A model generated the notes under the pieces. That model was not told the origin of the DNA, ran no database searches, and saw only the letters and a list, made by a program, of their open reading frames with translations. Made by a program: the position numbers and the translations under genes. Below, piece after piece: positions 10,464 through 22,192 of a stretch of 64,000 nucleotides of DNA (the stretch's first letter is position 1; every line of letters begins with the position of its first letter). The stretch comes from Colwellia sp. RSH04 (GTDB lineage: Bacteria; Pseudomonadota; Gammaproteobacteria; Enterobacterales; Alteromonadaceae), in NCBI RefSeq assembly GCF_003545765.1, contig NZ_QXIO01000001.1:744001-808000 (forward strand). The letters run 5' to 3'.

Positions 10464-11234
10464 TTAATTTGGCTGTATTTGTGTGCCAATACCGTGCCCG
10501 TCAAGCAATAAAGAAATCTGTTCTGGCGATTGCCAACTGGCAACCGCGATACTTCGTCGTAATTGATTAGCAGCTTTTAACGCTGCGTTAACTTTAGCTG
10601 TCATACCGCCAGCAATAACACCTTGTGATATCAATGCTTTTGCTTGAGAGTGATTTAGTGAATGTAAATACTCCCCGTTCGCATCTTTTACACCGTTAAC
10701 ATCGGTAAGTAGTAATAACTCAGCATTTAGTAGCTGGCATATTGCCACAGCAGCATCATCTGCATTTACATTCACTAAATCACCGTTACTTAACGCACCA
10801 ATAGAAGAAATAATCGGCATAAACCCTTGCTCAAGTAACACATCGAGTAATTTACTATTATTGGTCTTAGGTTCACCCACTTGCCCTAAATCTAGTTCAG
10901 ATAAAGTGCAGCTGATCATATCGCCATCATTAAGTGACAACCCTATAGCGGCCAAATTCAAACTATTAGCACTTGCTACAATAGCCTTATTTACAGTACC
11001 CGCCAACGCGCCACTGATTAAGTTGATTTGTGCTTTTGGAGTGACTCTTAATCCCTGTTTTTTTTCAGTAGTAAAACCCGCTTGGGCAAGCATTTCATCA
11101 ACAACACATCCACCACCATGCACTAAAACTACAGGTTTATTCTGTAATTGTTTAATTACTGACAGTAAATCAATTAATGCGCTTTGTTTTTCTAAAATAG
11201 CGCCACCAATTTTTATAACTAGAGGTTTAGCCAT
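10464..11234 (-). CDS. argB: Acetylglutamate kinase
   Basis: 256 residues; phosphorylates N-acetylglutamate, the second arginine step. The N-terminus MAKPLVIKIGGAI holds the KxGG phosphate loop, VLVHGGG follows near 47, and LLLTDVNGV near 175 is typical of amino-acid kinases. I start at this ATG because GGAGG lies 8 nt upstream and the family begins here; the frame is open 39 codons further, but that stretch is the 3' end of argC in another frame. The start overlaps argC by 8 bp, so translation is probably coupled. Confidence 0.96.
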   Translation of the reverse strand: MAKPLVIKIGGAILEKQSALIDLLSVIKQLQNKPVVLVHGGGCVVDEMLAQAGFTTEKKQGLRVTPKAQINLISGALAGTVNKAIVASANSLNLAAIGLSLNDGDMISCTLSELDLGQVGEPKTNNSKLLDVLLEQGFMPIISSIGALSNGDLVNVNADDAAVAICQLLNAELLLLTDVNGVKDANGEYLHSLNHSQAKALISQGVIAGGMTAKVNAALKAANQLRRSIAVASWQSPEQISLLLDGHGIGTQIQPN

Positions 11235-12279
11235 TTGAACCTCCGATATAATTAGGAGCAAGCAGTGAATACTGACTAGACAAATCAATCGAAATATTAA
11301 AACACTGTAAAGCTTGAGACGCAGCACCTTTGAGTAAGTTATCGATGGCACAACTCACTACAAGCACTTGCTTTTGTTCATCATATTTCCAATGGATATC
11401 TGCAAATGGCGTATAGGCAACATTGTCTATTTTAGGCCAAGTATTAAGTAACCTAATCAGAGCCTTATCTTGATAAGCCCTATTGAAAGCCTGCTCAATT
11501 TGCTCAACCGTTACTTCAGAATTCAATTGTAATGTTACGGTTGAAAGTAATCCGCGTTTATAGGGGGCTAGATGTGGATTAAAAATAACCTCGGCACCTG
11601 CTTCTTGGGAGATTTCAGGTTGATGTCTGTGTTTCAGAATATTGTACGCACCTAAACTGACTTCATTAAAATTTGTCGCCAAAGATGCACTTCTGCCTGC
11701 ACCGCTGACACCACTAATGCCATTAACGACAATAAGTGTGTCTTTACGATGTAAATTATTTTCAGTAATGGGTTTCAATGCGAGTAAACTAGCCGTTGGG
11801 TAGCACCCTGGCACAGCAACTAACGGAGTTTCTTTGATAGCAGATTCATGCCATTCAGCTAAACCATATTTAGCAACTTCTAGTGCATCAATATGCGAAT
11901 GTTCAAATCCATAATACGTGGGATAGTCTTTTACATTATTGAGTCTAAAGCCACCTGACAAATCGAAAACTTTTACCCCTGCATTGACAAAAGCTTGCGC
12001 CCAATCGGCACTAAATTCATGGGGAGTGGCAAAGAATACACAATCTAATTCGCTTGCATATTGCTCAAACCATTGAGAAGAAAAAGCTTGCAAGGGTACA
12101 TCACAAATCCCTTGCCAGCGACCATGTAAATCGCTGAAAAGTTTCCCCTCGGAGTAACTATTTTCTGATACGAGCAGATGTTTAATGGCAACATGACTGT
12201 GCTTGCATAGCAAACCTATCAACTCAGCGCCTACATACCCACTTGCACCAATAACGGCAACATTATTCAATTGTGACAA
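11227..12279 (-). CDS. argC: N-acetyl-gamma-glutamyl-phosphate reductase
   Basis: 350 residues; reduces acetylglutamyl phosphate to the semialdehyde with NADPH. The Rossmann loop VIGASGYVGAELI lies at residues 9-21 and the active-site cysteine is C159 in VAVPGCYPTAS. It is the first gene of the minus-strand arg operon and diverges from argE, the standard gammaproteobacterial argE/argCB... arrangement in which ArgR controls both promoters from the shared spacer. Confidence 0.96.
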   Translation of the reverse strand: MSQLNNVAVIGASGYVGAELIGLLCKHSHVAIKHLLVSENSYSEGKLFSDLHGRWQGICDVPLQAFSSQWFEQYASELDCVFFATPHEFSADWAQAFVNAGVKVFDLSGGFRLNNVKDYPTYYGFEHSHIDALEVAKYGLAEWHESAIKETPLVAVPGCYPTASLLALKPITENNLHRKDTLIVVNGISGVSGAGRSASLATNFNEVSLGAYNILKHRHQPEISQEAGAEVIFNPHLAPYKRGLLSTVTLQLNSEVTVEQIEQAFNRAYQDKALIRLLNTWPKIDNVAYTPFADIHWKYDEQKQVLVVSCAIDNLLKGAASQALQCFNISIDLSSQYSLLAPNYIGGSNG

Positions 12280-12555
12280 ACCTTTTCCCCTACTAATACC
12301 TAATAAACCTATCCAAATAACATAATTTCAATACTAATAACTAACTAATCTAACCCGCTAAAACGTACAGCCTTAAAGCGCTAAATTAAGAAATCATCTA
12401 TATCGTCGTCGCATTATCGGAAGCTTCATCATTTTCGAGTAGCCTTATGAAAGAAGGTTAATTACACTGTACAAACAGGTTAACACCCAACGGGTACTTA
12501 TGCAACTATTCAGCATAACTATTTAAGCTTTTATTCAAATTTCGTGGAAATCTCT
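12280..12555. promoter_or_regulatory. Divergent argC/argE control region
   Basis: 276-bp AT-rich spacer between the two start codons, expected to carry both promoters and ArgR sites. I found no full-consensus 18-bp ARG box. The best candidates are a 6-bp inverted repeat TTATGC/GCATAA (12498-12518) around an ATTCA half-site, and a second ATTCA half-site at 12532-12536. Assignment to ArgR is inference. Confidence 0.45.
12498..12518. promoter_or_regulatory. Inverted repeat, possible ArgR half-site, upstream of argE
   Basis: TTATGC, 9-nt centre AACTATTCA, then GCATAA, 37 bp before the argE ATG. The centre includes ATTCA, one half of the ArgR consensus, but the other half is not conserved. Confidence 0.3.
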
Positions 12556-13707
12556 ATGTCACAATTGCCAAACTTCTCTCAAAGTCTCACTCAACTCATT
12601 GCTTGTTCATCAATAAGTTCTACACAAGCCAGTTGGGATCAAGGCAATAAAGAAGTCATTCAATTGCTTGCCACTTGGTTTGAACAACTTGGTTTTACAG
12701 TACAAATTCAGCCAGTACCCAAAACGACTAATAAATTTAATATGTTGGCAAAACTTGGCAACGGCGAAGGAGGGCTATTATTAGCTGGCCACAGTGACAC
12801 AGTGCCGTTTGATGAAAACAGATGGGAGTCAGATCCTCATAAGGTTCTCAATCAAGACGATAAGTTTTTTGGGTTGGGTACTTGTGACATGAAAGGCTTT
12901 TTTGCTTTCATACTACAAGTAACCAAGAACTTGTCTGCCAAGCAATTATCTAAACCTTTATATGTTCTCGCCACAGCAGATGAAGAAACGACCATGGCTG
13001 GTGCACGTTTTTTTGCTAATAGCCAAACAATAAAACCTGATGTAGCCGTTATGGGTGAGCCAACGAACCTTGTTCCTGTTGTGATGCATAAAGGCCATAT
13101 GTCACATAAAATTAGCGTACAAGGAAAATCAGGTCATTCTAGTAAACCTAATCTTGGCATAAACGCTATTGAAATTATGCACCAAGTCATTGGCGCGTTA
13201 ATTGAATTACAAAAACAATTTAATGCTAATTTTAATAATGAGGCTTTTGATGTCCCCGCGCCTACATTAAATATGGGCGCAATTTCAGGTGGAGATAATG
13301 CCAATAGAATATGCGGCCATTGTCATTTAGATCTTGATTTACGCTCTCTACCAGGTATGAGTGATGATGAGTTACTTGCTTGGCTAAGTGATGCATTAAA
13401 GCCAATTGCGGAAAAATACCCCGGCAGAATAAGCTTTGAAGAATTACATCCTAGTTCACCTAGCTTTGAACAAGAAAAACCGAGTACTTTAATCGATATT
13501 GCAGAAGAAATAAGTGGTCATAGTTGCTGCGCCGTAAACTACGCAACCGAAGCTCCTTATATTCAACAATTAGGTTGTCAAACAATCGTGATGGGGCCAG
13601 GCTCAATTAACCAAGCACATCAGCCTAACGAATTCTTAGCGCATAGTGAAATTGATAAAACCACTAAAGTACTTACGCAATTAATACAGCATTATTGTGT
13701 GAAATAG
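12556..13707 (+). CDS. argE: Acetylornithine deacetylase
   Basis: 383 residues, M20 metallopeptidase family; removes the acetyl group from N-acetylornithine to give ornithine. Metal-binding motifs are visible: GHSDTVPF (His ligand near 77), GTCDMKGFF (bridging Asp), TADEETTMAG (Glu pair) and a late His in NQAHQPNE. I chose ATG 12556 over a GTG four codons upstream because it fits the family N-terminus, with TGGA as a weak ribosome site. With argE present the pathway is the linear type, so new acetylglutamate must be made by ArgA and/or the ArgH(A) tail in each cycle. Confidence 0.95.
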   Translation: MSQLPNFSQSLTQLIACSSISSTQASWDQGNKEVIQLLATWFEQLGFTVQIQPVPKTTNKFNMLAKLGNGEGGLLLAGHSDTVPFDENRWESDPHKVLNQDDKFFGLGTCDMKGFFAFILQVTKNLSAKQLSKPLYVLATADEETTMAGARFFANSQTIKPDVAVMGEPTNLVPVVMHKGHMSHKISVQGKSGHSSKPNLGINAIEIMHQVIGALIELQKQFNANFNNEAFDVPAPTLNMGAISGGDNANRICGHCHLDLDLRSLPGMSDDELLAWLSDALKPIAEKYPGRISFEELHPSSPSFEQEKPSTLIDIAEEISGHSCCAVNYATEAPYIQQLGCQTIVMGPGSINQAHQPNEFLAHSEIDKTTKVLTQLIQHYCVK

Positions 13708-13739
13708 TATTTGCTAGAGTTACATGAATCTTTAAAAGC

Positions 13740-13771
13740 TCTAGCTCAAGGTTGTTCTACTCTGAGCTAGA
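13740..13771. terminator. Stem-loop after argE
   Basis: Perfect 9-bp arms TCTAGCTCA/TGAGCTAGA with a 14-nt loop in the 98-bp gap between the convergent argE and HD-like genes. No T-run follows on either strand, so it may act with a factor or only protect 3' ends. Confidence 0.4.
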
Positions 13772-13805
13772 ACATAATGAATCCTTAAAAGTTAAGGCGA
13801 TGTTT

Positions 13806-15191
13806 TTAAATAGATTTTTCGACTTTATTCCACAGCTTTTGATTGGCTTTCACTGAAAAGAATTCATTGGCGTGCCAGCAACGTGGCAATAAATCTAACT
13901 CTTTACGCTCTTGAAAATTCGACGTAAGTAATTCTAATATTTCATGTAATCGCTCTTTACTTAATTTGGCTAATTTTTTCGCTGTTTGAGTAAAGTATAA
14001 GTTGCTTTGCTTGGTTATTGTTATATTTTGACCATAGCCAATAAAAGACAATTTTCTGGTCGCCATTCTACATATAGGCTGTTCAGGATTTTTAGGGTAA
14101 AAGCTATTTACTATTGCGTACTCATAACAATCACCCTGTTCGCCAAAGTCATCAATAGGCATATAAACAATGCCATACCCTTGTGGAAACATACCTGTAA
14201 TTTGATACAGCGCATCAACAACCACTTTTGAACACGCACCAATCTCAGCATTTTTGTTAAGCACTTGAAAGACCTGAGGTAATAACTTGTAATTATAACT
14301 GTCTTTAGTCGACATAATAATTGAAGTATATATTTGCGGAATTTTTAATAAATTACCTATGCTTTTTTTCGGGTTAACACTGGTTTTTAATAACTTTTTA
14401 ATAAAGTCTGATTTCTCTTGCTCATCAATTAGATACTTATCGCGTTCAGCTTTAGTGTTACCGACAAAAATAGGTGTCCCTAAGCCCTGAATGAAATACT
14501 TTAATGTTTCACGATAATTAATTTGTAGTAACTCTTTACGTTGTTCAACATCAAGAACTCTAAATGGACTTTCCTGACCATCTTTTCCGCATAATATTTC
14601 CTGAGCTTTAGGATGATAGTTACCAACATCTTGTAATAATGCTGCCATAATGAGCGGCACTTTAACTTGATGAACAAATTCTTGATAAGTTACTGGGTCA
14701 CCTTTAGCAAAGGTACAGTATTCTGTCGGAGTTAGCTCTTCTGTAAACGCTAAAATATTTTTCTCTTGTACCTGTTTATCTAAGACTAATCGGTCAAGTA
14801 AACGTAAACAAAGAATAGCTTTATAAAGGGATTTACATGTCTCATTGTTCAGTGCAACTTTTTTGCCTTCTGTGGGGCTTATCAGCTGAATAGTCCCTAA
14901 GAATTGTGCAGAACGCCTATTGGTTTCTTCAAAAGAATCTCCTTCAGCGAGTTCTAGAATATCCATACAAATCTTTAAGAGGTTTGAGTGCCTATCTGTT
15001 TGTTCAAGGCGCTGAAGTTCTCTTTCGTTTTCAGAGAGTTCCTCATTAGACGGCCTAAATACGTCATGCTCAAAGAAGCTGATCGCTCTTTCAAGTACAG
15101 AATCTTTTTGACTACTACGTCCATAAATCCTATCAATTAATTGATGAACTTGGCGTGTATAATGAGTTTGTGTTGGAGAGTCGTTAGCCAT
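13806..15191 (-). CDS. Conserved protein with degenerate HD-type motif, function unknown
   Basis: 461-residue soluble protein without signal peptide or membrane helix. The only recognisable piece is MAALLQDVGNYHP (about 179-191), which has the shape of the HD/HD-GYP segment (LLHDIGKxHxP) but with the metal-binding His replaced by Gln; no GYP motif follows. The C-terminal third contains a segment around TGMFPQGYGIVYMP (about 328-341), again reminiscent of HD-GYP architecture (P.G.GV), and ends in charged helices. It lies downstream of, and convergent with, argE; metF ends 102 bp upstream of its start on the same strand, after a good terminator, so it probably has its own promoter. It may be a catalytically dead phosphodiesterase relative that binds a nucleotide or a partner. 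Confidence 0.75.
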   Translation of the reverse strand: MANDSPTQTHYTRQVHQLIDRIYGRSSQKDSVLERAISFFEHDVFRPSNEELSENERELQRLEQTDRHSNLLKICMDILELAEGDSFEETNRRSAQFLGTIQLISPTEGKKVALNNETCKSLYKAILCLRLLDRLVLDKQVQEKNILAFTEELTPTEYCTFAKGDPVTYQEFVHQVKVPLIMAALLQDVGNYHPKAQEILCGKDGQESPFRVLDVEQRKELLQINYRETLKYFIQGLGTPIFVGNTKAERDKYLIDEQEKSDFIKKLLKTSVNPKKSIGNLLKIPQIYTSIIMSTKDSYNYKLLPQVFQVLNKNAEIGACSKVVVDALYQITGMFPQGYGIVYMPIDDFGEQGDCYEYAIVNSFYPKNPEQPICRMATRKLSFIGYGQNITITKQSNLYFTQTAKKLAKLSKERLHEILELLTSNFQERKELDLLPRCWHANEFFSVKANQKLWNKVEKSI

Positions 15192-15254
15192 TAAGTTATG
15201 CAGTGAGTAATCAAACTAAATATGTTCTCATAATGCTAGCAAAAAAATGGAAAA

Positions 15255-15280
15255 GCAATAGCCAAAATGTTGGCTATTGC
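15255..15280 (-). terminator. Rho-independent terminator of the met operon
   Basis: Perfect 11-bp stem GCAATAGCCAA/TTGGCTATTGC with a 4-nt loop, 14 bp downstream of the metF stop codon. Read on the minus strand it is followed by TTTTCC and a run of seven T. Confidence 0.8.
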
Positions 15281-15293
15281 AAAGTTTTCAAAA

Positions 15294-18697
<3,404 letters not shown>

Positions 18698-18709
18698 CTT
18701 ATTCCCTAC

Positions 18710-19870
18710 CTACTGCTGCTGACTTACAGCTAAACCATGGCTTAAATCAGCAATAATGTCATCAATATCTTCAATGCCGACAGAAATACGAACCAGCGAT
18801 TGTGTAATACCCGCCTCAATTTGTGCTGATATTTCCATACCGGCATGTGTCATTGTAGAAGGGTGACTAATTAAGCTTTCAACACCACCTAATGATTGAG
18901 CTAAGGTAAAAAGTTTCAAATGATTAAATAACTTTTTAACCGCCTCAACGCCACCATTAAGTTCAAAGCTAAGCATTGAACCAAAGCCCGTTTGCTGTTG
19001 TTTAGCAATATCATGACCAGGATGATCATTAAAACCAGGATAGTACACTGAAGATATTGCACTGTGATTTTTTAAAAATGCAGCGACTTGTTCTGCATTT
19101 TCTTGGTGTTGCTTCATACGAACGGGTAATGTTTTCAAACCACGTAATGCTAAAAAACTATCAAAAGCGCTGCCAGTAATACCAATACAATTTGCCCACC
19201 ATGCAAGCTCTTCACCTAAGGTTTGATCTTTAGTGACCAATACGCCGCCAACCACATCACTATGACCATTAATGTATTTAGTCGTAGAATGAAAAACAAT
19301 ATCTGCACCAAGTAATAATGGCTGCTGAAGTGCTGGTGACAAGAAAGTATTATCTACTGCAACTAATGCGCCTGCCTCATGACATGCATTTGTTACCGCA
19401 GCGATATCAACAATACGTAATAACGGATTACTGGGTGTTTCAACTAACACTAATTTAGGCTTGCTTACTAGTGCTTTTTGCAAAGCGTCTTTATCATTTT
19501 GATCCACGACAATGAGCTTAAATTGGCCACGCTTTGCAAGATGTGTAAATAGTCTATAACTACCACCGTAACAATCATGCGGAATCACAACGGTGTCATC
19601 GGTTGATAATAACTGGCAGATTAAGTGTACCGCAGCCATGCCTGTACTAGTAACAATTCCAACTGAGCCTTGCTCTAGATCAGCGATAACCTCAGCAAAA
19701 GTTGCTCGTGTTGGGTTACCTGTTCTAGAATAATCAAACTCGCGTTTATCATTAAAACCTTTCAATGAGTATGTACTAGATAAATGAATAGGGGCTACAA
19801 CAGCGCCATGATGCTTGTCTGTGTTAATACCCGCTCTTACTGCCGAAGTTGCAATTTTATTAGTCGACAT
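18710..19870 (-). CDS. metB: Cystathionine gamma-synthase
   Basis: 386 residues, PLP-dependent Cys/Met metabolism family. It joins an activated homoserine ester (O-succinylhomoserine in enteric bacteria) with cysteine to give cystathionine. The PLP lysine lies in FHSTTKYINGHSDVVGG (about 197), and YSRTGNPTR and SLGGVESLISHP are family signatures. I use ATG 19870 with AGGTGG 10 nt upstream; a GTG four codons earlier is also in frame. First gene of metBLF, directly downstream of the Met boxes. Confidence 0.95.
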   Translation of the reverse strand: MSTNKIATSAVRAGINTDKHHGAVVAPIHLSSTYSLKGFNDKREFDYSRTGNPTRATFAEVIADLEQGSVGIVTSTGMAAVHLICQLLSTDDTVVIPHDCYGGSYRLFTHLAKRGQFKLIVVDQNDKDALQKALVSKPKLVLVETPSNPLLRIVDIAAVTNACHEAGALVAVDNTFLSPALQQPLLLGADIVFHSTTKYINGHSDVVGGVLVTKDQTLGEELAWWANCIGITGSAFDSFLALRGLKTLPVRMKQHQENAEQVAAFLKNHSAISSVYYPGFNDHPGHDIAKQQQTGFGSMLSFELNGGVEAVKKLFNHLKLFTLAQSLGGVESLISHPSTMTHAGMEISAQIEAGITQSLVRISVGIEDIDDIIADLSHGLAVSQQQ

Positions 19871-19932
19871 GTTGTTTTCCACCTATCTAGTTTTTTTCAT
19901 TATGTTATGAGTAAAAGTCCAAAAAACCATTT

Positions 19933-19964
19933 AGATGTTTGGACGTCTATAACTCTAAACGGTT
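19933..19964. promoter_or_regulatory. MetJ operator, four tandem Met boxes (metB-proximal)
   Basis: Four contiguous 8-bp boxes against the AGACGTCT consensus: AGATGTTT (6/8), GGACGTCT (7/8), ATAACTCT (5/8), AAACGGTT (5/8). Tandem 8-bp phasing is how MetJ dimers bind cooperatively. The array begins 62 bp upstream of the metB ATG. Confidence 0.85.
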
Positions 19965-19988
19965 TAGTTATTTGGGTCAAGATCTTTT

Positions 19989-20004
19989 AGACTTCTAAAC
20001 TTCT
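19989..20004. promoter_or_regulatory. Second MetJ operator, two tandem Met boxes (metJ-proximal)
   Basis: AGACTTCT (7/8) followed directly by AAACTTCT (6/8), 24 bp after the first array and 86 bp before the metJ ATG. Separate clusters suggest that metB and metJ promoters are each repressed. Confidence 0.75.
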
Positions 20005-20090
20005 ACTTGACTCACTTTGTTCACAAGGTAAAATCTACGTCTATATAATATAAGTTATTACAATACACACTAAAAAATAGAGGAACATCC

Positions 20091-20426
20091 ATGGCTAAGT
20101 GGAATGGCGAATATTTAAATCCCTATGCCGAGCATGGTAAAAAAAGCGAGCAAGTTAAGAAAATTACCGTTTCTATCCCTTTACGTGTATTAAAGGTATT
20201 AACTGACGAGCGCACCAGACGCCAAGTTAATAACCTTCGTCATGCAACGAACAGTGAACTCTTATGCGAAGCTTTTTTACATGCTTTTACCGGTCAGCCG
20301 CTACCTGATGATGAAGATTTAGCGAAAGATAATGACGAAAAACTACCTGCAAGTGTTCGTCGGTTACTTGAAGCACAAGGCATAACAGACTTTAGCGCCT
20401 ATGAATCAGAAGATGATGATGACTAA
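20091..20426 (+). CDS. metJ: Methionine repressor MetJ
   Basis: 111 residues, ribbon-helix-helix repressor with S-adenosylmethionine as corepressor. [24 protein letters not shown] (from about residue 23, read in parts) forms the DNA-contacting beta strand and helix A, and [18 protein letters not shown] is nearly identical to the enterobacterial protein. The C-terminus ends in four Asp and is slightly longer than the E. coli form (105 residues). A good AGAGGA ribosome site lies 7-8 nt upstream. It diverges from metB and is probably autoregulated through the nearby Met boxes. Confidence 0.98.
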   Translation: MAKWNGEYLNPYAEHGKKSEQVKKITVSIPLRVLKVLTDERTRRQVNNLRHATNSELLCEAFLHAFTGQPLPDDEDLAKDNDEKLPASVRRLLEAQGITDFSAYESEDDDD

Positions 20427-20457
20427 CCACATGTTTTAATGCTTAGCAAAAAATCAG

Positions 20458-20506
20458 AAACCGTGTCACTTTAAGTGTAGATAGCTTAATAAACACGGTT
20501 TTTTTA
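20458..20506 (+). terminator. Rho-independent terminator of metJ
   Basis: Arms AAACCGTGT (20458-20466) and ACACGGTTT (20493-20501), followed by a T-run to about 20505; 31 bp after the metJ stop. The loop is long (26 nt) with weak internal pairing. Confidence 0.65.
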
Positions 20507-20606
20507 TCTCTCTTATTCATAACACTATAATATCGGTTGTTATAGGTGATAGTATTTTAGCTACACTATTAACAGAAAAATATCCTTTCATCATTAGGAA
20601 CGTAAA

Positions 20607-21254
20607 ATGAAAGCTCAACATATTCTTGTTATTTTATTGGTTACTTGTCTTTCAGCGTGTCAATCAGCCTATTACTCAGCCATGGAAACCGTTGGTCAAC
20701 ATAAGCGAGATATTATGTTAGACCGCGTTGAAAATGCTCAAGATGCGCAAAAAGATGCTCAAGAGCAGTTCAAGTCAGCGTTAGAACAGCTGTCAGAACT
20801 TATTGCCTTTGACGGTGGTGATCTTGGCGAGCAATATGAAGCAACACAAGAACAATATGACGCCAGTAAAGAAGCATCAGATGAAGTAGCAAATAGAATA
20901 AACAGCATTGAAGATGTTGCTGAAGCTCTTTTTGATGAATGGCAAGATGAAATTGAGCAATACAGTAGCAACACCCTTCGACGTCAAAGCCAAGCAAAAC
21001 TTAAAAATACACAACGTAAATATCGGTCTTTACTAAAGTCCATGCATAGAGCACAAAATAAAATGTCGCCTGTACTTGCTGCGTTAAAAGACAACACTTT
21101 ATATCTCAAACATAACTTAAATGCTCGCGCCATTGGCGCTTTACAGGGTGAATATAAGAACATAAAACGTGATGTCGAAGTATTAGTTAAAGAGATGAAT
21201 ATCGCTATAAGTCAATCTGAAGAGTTCATCCAATTACTTCAAGTTGAGCAATAA
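20607..21254 (+). CDS. DUF2959 lipoprotein, coiled-coil
   Basis: 215 residues. A lipoprotein signal with lipobox LSAC (Cys at 18) suggests export and lipidation. The rest is almost wholly charged alpha-helix with heptad-like character, including the stretch from about 38 to 110 rich in Gln, Glu, Asp and Ala. This matches the DUF2959 family found in marine gammaproteobacteria, whose function is unknown. It ends 35 bp before the mechanosensitive channel gene on the same strand, so the two may be co-transcribed; an envelope-stress role is only a guess. Confidence 0.8.
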   Translation: MKAQHILVILLVTCLSACQSAYYSAMETVGQHKRDIMLDRVENAQDAQKDAQEQFKSALEQLSELIAFDGGDLGEQYEATQEQYDASKEASDEVANRINSIEDVAEALFDEWQDEIEQYSSNTLRRQSQAKLKNTQRKYRSLLKSMHRAQNKMSPVLAALKDNTLYLKHNLNARAIGALQGEYKNIKRDVEVLVKEMNIAISQSEEFIQLLQVEQ

Positions 21255-21289
21255 ACCATTTCATACAAGTTTTAGAACAGGATCTATAA

Positions 21290-22192
21290 ATGTCGTCTAC
21301 TGATAGCGCCCAACAAGTAATTGAAAAACCAAGCTTACTTTTAAAAAATGAAATAGACCAAGTAACGCAGTGGTATCAAATAGTTATTGATTACCTCACC
21401 AATTATAGCTTTCAGCTCATTGGTGCTTTTATCATCTTTATTATTGGTTACTACTTTGCTGGAAAAGTTGCTAAATGGGTTCTTACTCTTTGCCAACGAC
21501 AAAAACTTGATATTACCTTAAGTCAATTTTTAGCTAATACCACTAAAATGTTGATGGTGATACTTATCACCATTATTGCTCTAGGCAAATTAGGCATTAG
21601 CGTTACGCCATTTATTGCCGCGATTGGTGCTATTTCATTAGGTGCTGGCCTCGCGTTACAAGGCTTGCTAGCTAACTATGCTGCAGGTTTTAATATCATT
21701 ATTATTCGCCCCTTTGTGGTTGGTGATACCATTACCGTTCAAGGGGTAACTGGCGTAGTTAAAGAAGTATTATTGGCTTATACCGTCATCGTCGATAAAG
21801 ACAATGTCGACATCACAATTCCCAATAAGCATATTGTCGGAGAGATACTTCACAATTCAAAACATGATTCATTATTAGAATTAAGTGTCGGAATTGCCTA
21901 CAAGCATAACCCATTAGACGTCATTGAACTGATCAAAAAGACTATTACCAAACTTGATATTGTAGGGGAGCAAAAAGCACTGCAAGTAGGTATAGATGAG
22001 TTTTCTGACAACGCCATCACCATTGCGGTAAGAGTATGGACACCTACTGTCGATTTATTTGATAATAAGTATCGAGCTTATGAAGCGATATATTTAGCCC
22101 TTCAACAGGCAAATATTGAAATACCATTTCCGCAACGTACTTTGCACTTAGCATCAAACTTATCCGAAGCAAAAATTGTTAATAATGAATAA
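21290..22192 (+). CDS. mscS: Small-conductance mechanosensitive channel, MscS family
   Basis: 300 residues, close to the 286 of E. coli MscS. Three N-terminal membrane helices span about 33-58, 80-102 and 107-135. The pore-lining TM3 has the Gly/Ala pattern AIGAISLGAGLALQGLLANY, and FNIIIIRPFVVGDTI opens the beta domain. It opens under osmotic downshock to release solutes. Its end overlaps the next gene by 8 bp. Confidence 0.93.
   Translation: MSSTDSAQQVIEKPSLLLKNEIDQVTQWYQIVIDYLTNYSFQLIGAFIIFIIGYYFAGKVAKWVLTLCQRQKLDITLSQFLANTTKMLMVILITIIALGKLGISVTPFIAAIGAISLGAGLALQGLLANYAAGFNIIIIRPFVVGDTITVQGVTGVVKEVLLAYTVIVDKDNVDITIPNKHIVGEILHNSKHDSLLELSVGIAYKHNPLDVIELIKKTITKLDIVGEQKALQVGIDEFSDNAITIAVRVWTPTVDLFDNKYRAYEAIYLALQQANIEIPFPQRTLHLASNLSEAKIVNNE

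Noticed and set aside
10861..11238. 125-codon open frame on the plus strand opposite argB
   Set aside because: Fully antisense to a well-supported gene, no ribosome site and biased composition; a shadow of argB codon use.
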